Of a DNA stretch of 64,000 nucleotides, positions 57,270 through 64,000 are shown piece by piece. Source of the stretch: Candidula unifasciata (Eukaryota; Mollusca; Gastropoda; Stylommatophora; Geomitridae); contig CAJHNH020000236.1 of assembly GCA_905116865.2 (NCBI GenBank), positions 379,501 through 443,500 of the forward strand, read 5' to 3'. Both the position numbers and the translations under genes were made by a program. The notes under the pieces are model-generated. The model was not told where the DNA came from. It did no database searches and saw only the letters and a list, made by a program, of their open reading frames with translations. Numbering within the stretch: the first letter of the stretch is position 1; each line of letters starts with the position of its first letter.

Positions 57270-58371
57270 CAGGGTTGCCATACTGGCATTTTTGATGCCA
57301 GATTCCACAAATCTGGCATATTTGAAATTGAACTGGCATAAGATAATGAACTGGCATATTTTGGCATTTTTGGGTTTTTTCCTTTATTTCAGTTTGACTT
57401 TGTTGTGATGTCCTGGTACGGACTAACGGAGATTCGCGCCATTTCTGATTGTATTTGTTGTCTTCCTAAACGGATCGTGACTTCGATAAAGCCTCTGTAA
57501 TTTATGTTCACCAATAGTATCAAGTTATTCAGACTGTTCAGAAACTACTTGAGGACAGAATATACAGAGGATATAGACCTAGTTCTATCTGAGATAGTTT
57601 GTATTACTTTCACCAATGGCCACGCTATCCCCCACCACCCTCCTCCCCACACCCCTCCCCCCCAAAAAAAAATGGAAAGCATCTTATGACATTGCAAGTA
57701 TAATAGTAACTGGAAGAAAACAAACTCACGGCTCAAAAGATCTTCAGACGAATCAGAGGCAGCATATTGCAATCTGTGTCAGTGCACAGTTGCACCAAGA
57801 ATTAGTAGTATATCAAATGATAAAAAATCCGAAAAACAGGATGAAAACTTCGTCAAAAAAAAAACAACAACAACAACAGTCACAGCTTATTACAACATTA
57901 ACTCCTGGGCAAAGTAATGATAAAGTTAAAGGAAGCAGAGTTGCAACTTGCGGTAGGCATGACCTGCCATTGTGCAATACGCACAAATGATCATCTAAGT
58001 GAAATCATAAGAGCTCATAGCCGAGGGAGTACACTGGAGCACATACAGTTGCATAGAACTAAATGTTTATGCCAAATAAAAAATATTATATCGCCTGCAC
58101 TTAAGGATGACCTTATTGATGATTTTCGGTACAAGAAGTATGCAATCATTATAGATGACTTCATCCCATCTAAGAAAATGCTTAAAGATTTTACATTCAA
58201 AAAGGTTTACGCTGTATCTTCCACTAGTTCCAGTGAGGATGACAGTGAAGAATTCAATCTAGAGCTTTTGATGAGAAGTGAATACAATGTTACACTTTAT
58301 TTGGCATTTTCTGGCATATTTTGGGTAATGGTTTGGCATAAAATGAAGTTTTTTTTTATCTGGCAACCCTG
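57270..58371 (+). mobile_element. hAT transposon remnant with 8-bp target duplication
   Basis: Inverted ends CAGGGTTGCCA and TGGCAACCCTG, flanked by AGCTAGTC at 57262-57269 and 58372-58379. Both subterminal regions are packed with CTGGCATATTT-type motifs. The interior encodes part of a hAT transposase. At 1,102 bp it is too short to be autonomous. Confidence 0.93.
57616..58260 (+). pseudogene. hAT transposase fragment
   Basis: Two overlapping frames. The second, from about 57917, reads LKEAELQLAVGMTCHCAIRT, then LHRTKCLCQIKNIISPALKD and KYAIIIDDFIPSKKM. This follows the hAT (DUF4371-like) order: E..LA.F..EH...., HRTK......I...., and the (L/I)IID(E) strand with the first catalytic Asp. Here the usual ES after IID is DF. 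The C-terminal dimerisation half is missing, replaced by the subterminal repeats. A frameshift near the poly-CAA stretch at 57866-57880 separates the N-terminal frame. Confidence 0.8.
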
Positions 58372-58499
58372 AGCTAGTCGTTTGCACATGAACCGTGAAA
58401 CTTAGCTGAGGTAGTTCAAGTACTTGAGAATGCGAAGTGCACTTGTTCCTTCAGCGAGACGCACTTGTCCTCTGAATCGGCTGGTTGTCAGTGTGGCCA

Positions 58500-58700
58500 C
58501 TGACTGACTGACTGACTGACTTTCTACCCCACCAGGACATCACACAAGCGATAAACACCAGATGACACGATGTGCCAACATGTGGGTGAGAATCACAGTG
58601 GAGAGGTCCCAGAAACCGCGTTCAGCCTTAAGGCCATATTTATGGCCAGACTATATTGCGGCCCCTGGAAAAAGCCAGAGTAAGGCTTCAAATAACAACA
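58500..58700 (+). repeat. Family G dispersed repeat
   Basis: GACTGACTGACTGACT start, CACCAGGACATCACA, AGATGACACGATGTGCCAAC and GAGAATCACAG. Confidence 0.75.
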
Positions 58701-58944
58701 AATTTCATCCTAAAAGGACGGGAAATACATTTTTTAAGTGTGGCCACTGTAGCTTTAGGTTTTTATATTGTCTGGTGCAGTGTTTCTCATTTGGTAGGTC
58801 GCGGGCTCACAGGTGTACACGGCACGAATTTAAGAGGTCTGTGATATTATTGACTCTCATCCTCTTCCCATCCCTCAACCTGAAAATGAAATCCTGTGGG
58901 GGGGGGGGGGGTATGATCTTTTTAATTGCAAGTTTTTCAGTAAA

Positions 58945-59222
58945 AGTAAATAAAGGACCCCTTTCCTCACCTTTCAGGCGTAATGGGTATATAGGGCTAA
59001 ACCTAAATATTTTATAGAACAACGGCACTTGGTGGGAGATGTAGTTAGATTTCACCAGCCGCCTTTACTTCCCGGTTGCTCTACCGGGTACCCACTCAAG
59101 GCTGGTTCGACCTGGGAGCCAAGGTCATTTAAAAAAAAAAAAAAGTCCGGTGCCGACAGGAACCGAACCCTCTACCTTCCGATCTGAGGCGAGCGACTAA
59201 CCGTTAGGTCACGACGGCTTCC
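58945..59222 (-). repeat. Family C SINE, complete
   Basis: Reverse complement starts GGAAGCCGTCGTGACCTAAC and has GGTTCGGTTCC (B box), GTCGAACCAGCCTTGAGTGG, TATAAAATATTTAGG and ends AGGAAAGGGGTCC. The clearest tRNA-like head of this family. Confidence 0.9.
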
Positions 59223-59585
59223 AAATTCTTCAGTGGGATAGTTTTGAACTGGGGCCGCGGCAGACTTTTGAAAAAAAGGAGTCCGCCGGTCTTAGCTAAT
59301 GGAAAACCCCTAAACGTCCTTCAGTGCCTTTAGTAATTGTATTTACTCCTTTGATGCTGCCCGTAATGATACGAGAGAGACGCTTTTGATCTGATGTTAA
59401 TAATAAATACATCGTGTAACAGAATCTTGCACAGCGAGGGGTAGGAGTGGGCTCTAATTTTGTTGAACTATTGCCGAGTTGCAAAGCATCTGGAAGCTTC
59501 AGCATACGCTGTTTGATTCTCGCTCCACTTTTCTACCGTTTGATTCTGGCTCCACTTTTCTGCGGTTTGACATAAAAGCTGCTGT

Positions 59586-59706
59586 TCTTCTTCTTCTTCT
59601 TCTTCTTCTTCTGCTCCTCCTCCTCCTCTTCTTCTTCTTTTTCTTCTTCTTCTTCTTCTTCTTCTTCTTCTTCTTCTTCTTCTTCTTCTTCTTCTTCTTC
59701 TTCTTC
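59586..59706. repeat. TTC/TCC microsatellite
   Basis: About 40 triplets with a CTCCTCCTC block inside. Confidence 0.95.
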
Positions 59707-59794
59707 CCTAACTGTCGTTTATGTCCTACTATCCTTTTCGCTGACAACGCCTGCTCACGTGAAGAAATTATGGCGTGAGATTTCAGCACCATTG

Positions 59795-59995
59795 TTCCCC
59801 GTGTAGTTTGGAGTACCCATTTATTGGATTGTATGTATGTTGGGGGGGGGGGTGGCGCTAATAATAGAAGACGATTAATTAAAAACTTTTCTGAAATAAT
59901 GAGTGTTAGATCGAAAGGCCCATTTCTCTCAGCCTGGCTGTAAACCACAAGACAACATATCAACCGCCGTTTTTTTAAAACGAAAGAGGTAGAAA
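59795..59995 (+). repeat. Family B repeat, diverged
   Basis: G run at 59840, then GTGTTAGATCGAAAGGCCCA, CAGCCTGGCTGTAAACCACA. Confidence 0.72.
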
Positions 59996-60520
59996 AAAAA
60001 ATTGTTTCTGTAGTATGCATTTAATATACTTTTTCTCAGACGCTCAACTTTCAGCTTTATCTGCAGACATTTGCAATTTCTCAAGGTCTGCTGAAATCGG
60101 TTGTAGAGATCCGTCCAGCTTTGGGGGTTGGTCTGCTTTCTGGTTGCTCTGAATATTTTAGTATATATGCAAGATGCCTGTTAGGAAATACATTAAAAAA
60201 AAATCTTTTACACACAAATTCCCCTTTAATGGCAAATCAGAAAATTATGCTCATTATTTCGTTTATTCTTTCCTAAAAAAGGGATGCACAGTGCTTTACA
60301 ATTTTTATTTCTTTGTCAGCAAATGTTCTTGTTATAACCACACATAAATTAACGGAAGCTTTTCTTTTAAACTTAATCTCCCTCATCCTAGCCAATTTTC
60401 ATTAACATTTTTATTGTTATTAACGGAATATATGTATGATTATATACGTTATTAGTCCGCCTGCTGTTCAATAAACGGGTGTGGTTGTTGAGTGTCCCTT
60501 CTCCCTCCACGCCTTGTATA

Positions 60521-60656
60521 TACATACATACATACACACACACATACATACATACATACATACATACATACATACATACATACATACATACATACATACA
60601 TACATACATACATACATACATACATACATACATACATACATACATACATACATACA

Positions 60657-60688
<32 letters not shown>

Positions 60689-60690
60689 CA
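60521..60690. repeat. ACAT tetranucleotide microsatellite
   Basis: About 38 units; open in all frames because four and three interlock every twelve bases. Confidence 0.97.
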
Positions 60691-60954
60691 CACACCCACA
60701 CATTCTAGTTCTTGCCGTTTATCTGTGAGCGCCATCGATATATAACAGCAGCTCAAATGTACCTTGTGCAGGTGTGCTCTATACGTTCCCTGTCTCACCA
60801 GGGGGAATAATACAAGCCTGTGTTGTTTCTGTAAGCCTTCTTATCGTCGGTTATCACCGCTTTGTGGTCATGAGTTGCTGCAGCTGCGTTCTATTATAGC
60901 TGTTTCCGGTGTTAATGTAGGCAAGATTAGGAAGATTATGTCTGGACAACTGCT

Positions 60955-61185
60955 TGTAGCAGCAGTTACGAGAACAAGAAGATGGCAGTGCATTGGGCGC
61001 ACCACGGGGAGAAGTGGCCAGAGAATCACCAAACAGGCACTGCAATGGGAAACAAATGGATTAAGGAACCAAGAATGTGCAAGAGAAACCCTAACCCAGA
61101 TGCTGTTGAAAGGGACCAAAGATGCTGGACTGAATTACATTCAGAATATGGAAAGATTTGCACGTGATATGACGGAATAGAGAAC
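60955..61185 (+). pseudogene. LINE C-terminal fragment
   Basis: IGRTTGRSGQRITKQALQW and then AGLNYIQNMERFARDMTE. Related to the fragment at 890-1100 (both read TKDAGLN/EAKGAGLN). Confidence 0.75.
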
Positions 61186-61194
61186 TAGAAGGCG

Positions 61195-61370
61195 GGCCCT
61201 GGGAGGCTGAGTGGTCTCAAGGCATGGCGTCCGCCTCGAGTGCTGGAGGTCCTAGGCTTAGTCCATGTTTAAGGCTGGAATTTTTTTACGTGGACTTCTA
61301 GTAATTTCCCCTGATCTCCGGGCAGTAATATCCAGAATTGTACACCTCTGCAGCATAGTAAAAATCAAAT
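61195..61370 (+). repeat. Family F tRNA-derived SINE
   Basis: GGCTGAGTGGTCTCAAGGCA head, GCCTCGAGTGCTGGAGGTCC, then ACGTGGACTTCTAGTAATTT. Starts directly behind the LINE stop. Confidence 0.8.
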
Positions 61371-62200
61371 TAAAAAAAAGTGATACTAATATAGAGTGAA
61401 ATGGTATTGGCATTATTTGTGAGTTTATCCATAGTGTGCAGTTTGTGACCTTTTTGTTAGCCAAACCTACGATCGGTTGGTTGTGCGTTGAACGAATTCG
61501 TCAACAAGCCGGTGGTGGCGGCATGGGAGCAGTGACTCTTGACCTTTGATTGAGGATTGACTCATTGTTCAGCGCTCCAACGGAGTTCTTCTTTGTACCT
61601 CTACACGTGGAAATCATGGAGTTTTGTTTATATTCGTGTCCGCTGGAAACTTGTATACAGCTCACTGTATATATATTATTTGATTCGTATAGATTCTTCT
61701 TTTATATACTGTATATGTCCTCTGGAAGTATGCATACACTCACTGCATACATCTTACCTGATGCATATACGTGTCTTCTTCTTCTTCTTTCTTTCATCTT
61801 TTTCTTGTTTTTGTAGTCTGATGCATTTTGTGAGCACAAAACCTCATTTCGCACAGCTTGTTGATTTTAGGGTGAGATGTATTTTTCTGCTGGTTTAAAA
61901 GTGTCATTTTACAGCTGTCAAGCCAACAGCACACTACTTTCTCTCCACTCTTCCCCATCCCCTCTGGCTCTATTAATTTGCCTCAGTGGCATGTAAATAC
62001 ATTGCTTCCTTTGCTTTTTGTGGCATTCAATGTTCGCCGAGCTTTTAAGACGTCTATCTTAGTTGTGAATTTGGATGGAGATGAAAATTATACTTACTGG
62101 TCAACGGTCTCATTTTGTGGCGATGTCTAAGGCACGTGAATGTATTTTATATCCGTAAATGAGAGGCTGTTAATACCCATCATTTCATCATCATCATTAA
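61371..62200. other. No gene recognised
   Basis: T-rich; short hydrophobic open frames (61550-61900) arise from the T-rich base composition. Confidence 0.5.
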
Positions 62201-62204
62201 CAAC

Positions 62205-62410
62205 TTCTGTCGTTGAGCGTCATGGGAGGCATAATTTGCGATCACACTGGCAGCCACTGGCTAATGTCATGCCATGAAGGCGTAGAATGTCTTTGATGTT
62301 GTTGGTCCAGCTTTCGCGGCCGCCCTCTTGATCTTGAAGCTGATCTTCTGAGATGTAAGGCCTGTAATGGTATTAGATCTTTCTGCATTCAAATGAGGTG
62401 GCCAAAATAA
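62205..62410 (+). repeat. Dispersed repeat, relative of 56130
   Basis: GGCATAATTTGCGATCACAC, TGCCATGAAGGCGTAGAATG and GCTGATCTTCTGAGATGTAA. Confidence 0.75.
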
Positions 62411-63118
62411 TTGATCTGCAGTTTCTCGATGAATCTAGTATCGTTCCTACAATTTGTCTATTTAATTCCTGCCATGTAAAAAAAAAGGGAACCAATCACC
62501 CATTTCCTGTACTTGTAAGCATCTTTCACATGGTAACTGCTGTCACATCAAAGACTAACCTTTATTCAGAGCCGTGTTTCCTCGTTGTAAATTAAAATAT
62601 TGCTTGATATATTTCGCTGTATTTCGTCGGGTACATTATTACTGGGTACACAGTATATAATAAAGCATAAAAATTAACAATATTTTAAAAGCTGAAATAA
62701 AAAATAGCATTGTCGGGTTATTCTGTACTTCCCTCTATTGTCATTTCAAGTCTAGCCACGATATTATTATGGTAACCTTATGTCTATCAAATGATCTTTT
62801 GAATTTGAAGTTACTATGGTGATCACCTGAATATTTTTGAACTTCGGATGAAGAGCATAATTTGACGTGATTTTGTATTTCAGATAAACTTATTAATTTT
62901 TATGCATCATTGTATGTTGTTTATAGTAGTGCACCTGACGAGAACAGCGAAATTTGTCAAGCAGTAAATTGTGCAAAATATTACTAATGTTCGCACCCCC
63001 TCTCCCCTTCCCAAGGTAGCCGTTTTGCTGAGGAAAAAAATATCGTCACGTTTAACCAGCGTCTCCAGAGAGGGAGCTTTAGGTTATAATTGTGACTAGG
63101 TTATGTGCGCCAAATAAA

Positions 63119-63247
63119 ATGGCTTTGCATCGCATGCCACTAAGAAGGACTCCTACAGTTTTGATGCCATCCAAGGAGACAGACATACTGTCTCGACCTG
63201 CGATGACGTCGTCTACCGGCGAGCCAGCGGGCGACCCGATCGCCGAT
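63119..63247 (+). CDS. Possible first coding exon of an unrecognised gene
   Basis: ATG in AAAATGG context, the first after an in-frame TAG about 14 codons upstream, followed by 43 codons and a strong donor GAT|GTGAGC. Encodes MALHRMPLRRTPTVLMPSK and then a Ser/Pro-containing stretch. The 3' half is rich in CpG and includes TGACGTC. It ends in phase 0, so it cannot replace cytohesin exon 3 (phase 2). No family recognised; it could be chance. Confidence 0.3.
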
Positions 63248-63714
63248 GTGAGCGCACCCCCCTCCCCCCAATTTAGCCTTTGTTTCAAAGAAGGGAGAGC
63301 AGTTATTGACAAATGGCATTTAATTAGAGATGGTCTTTACCTATCACACCTGGGCGGTGTTGCCATTTAGGACGCACTAATTATAAATTCTTTCCAAATT
63401 GAGCAGCGAATCTGTGGACTGCCCTGTTAGCTTGCCATCCAGATTGAGATTTCTGTTGATCTTAGGGTGGTATATCTCGCGGTTAGGGTTTGGAGAGATC
63501 AAACCAATTGATCGGCTACTAATCACAAGAGATATACATTTTAATTCCTATCATAGTGGGCGAAACTAGTCAGCCGTCTCAATAAATTATGGTTTGCACG
63601 AATTACTCCCTCCCAGTGTCCGCAAATTTTTTTTCTTGTTTTTTTTTGGGTGTTTGTTTTTGTTGGGGGCCCTAATATAATCCAACCTATGAGTTGAATA
63701 TGATATTTTGTGTG

Positions 63715-63830
63715 TGACCTGTCCCTATGTGATCCTCATCCGAATGGTGGCACTTTGTGTCACCAGGTGTTTATCGCTCGGTGTGATGTCCTGGTGGTGT
63801 CGACTGTCAGTCAGTCAGTGTCACCTGTGA
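63715..63830 (-). repeat. Family G dispersed repeat
   Basis: TGGCACTTTGTGTCACCAGG, TGTGATGTCCTGGTGG and GTCAGTCAGTCAGT, the reverse of the 58.5 kb copy. Confidence 0.75.
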
Positions 63831-64000
63831 AGCTCTTTCGTCTGCATGGAAGGGAGGTAGCTGATCACCCTTCTCATTTAGTTATAATCGATAGTGCCTT
63901 TGAATGGCTGTTGTGCGCATATATTTGTTCATGGATTGCGGTCTCTGGACCTGAATGCAGACCAATTGTCTGCCAGAATGCGTCTGTTAGCTTATGATTT

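Noticed and set aside
58990..59222. Functional tRNA gene on the minus strand
   Set aside because: Same reason: the tRNA-like part is the head of a family C SINE.
59479..60020. Open frames rich in Phe or Lys/Arg near 59.6 kb
   Set aside because: Products of the TTC microsatellite; no domain or splice site.
60388..60798. YVCM and HTYI repeat open frames
   Set aside because: The ACAT tetranucleotide array is open in all frames on both strands by arithmetic.

Overview
This is animal nuclear DNA: intron-split genes with GT/AG splice sites, very many short dispersed repeats, SINEs with tRNA-like heads, degenerate LINEs, DNA-transposon remnants, and long microsatellites and minisatellites. The two recognisable genes are bilaterian cell-signalling genes. 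The repeat load and style suit a marine invertebrate, most likely a mollusc such as a gastropod, but nothing here proves the taxon.

Left third (about 0.2-21.6 kb, minus strand): a gene for a lemur-type receptor kinase (LMTK/AATYK family). I could assemble eleven coding exons whose splice phases all agree. They give one 1,485-residue open frame: an N-terminal membrane anchor, a short juxtamembrane region, a kinase domain with the family's DYG motif, and a very long acidic, Ser-rich tail, most of it in one 3.1-kb exon. The introns hold a 396-bp foldback element, a roughly 1.5-kb 29-bp minisatellite that grew inside a dispersed repeat, a 36-bp minisatellite open in frame on both strands, and a decayed LINE.

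Centre (about 21.6-28.4 kb): the space between two divergently transcribed genes. It contains LINE 3' fragments, SINEs, a 20-bp tandem repeat and about 400 bp of TAG/GTA triplets. No promoter could be pinned down.

Right part (28.4 kb to the end, plus strand): the 5' end of a cytohesin-type ARF exchange factor. Three phase-matched coding exons (28433-28469, 33944-34017, 41851-41915) encode 58 residues covering the N-terminal coiled coil. The Sec7 and PH exons were not found and probably lie beyond the window. The introns hold an RNase H-bearing LINE pseudogene, a roughly 38-copy 25-bp minisatellite, a TTAA-flanked 731-bp element inside a LINE, a hAT-like element with 8-bp target duplications and a LINE inside it, a second hAT element carrying a piece of transposase, and a nested inverted-repeat element near 51 kb. 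A possible first exon of an unknown gene lies at 63119-63247.

The gene products are linked only loosely: both families act in membrane and endosome signalling. I see no operon-like or multi-gene novel system. The most informative material is the record of nested insertions, several dated by intact target-site duplications, and the shared-head repeat families A and B, one of which gave rise to a minisatellite. Repeat family letters (A-G) are my own labels for copies compared by eye within this window; they are not database names.
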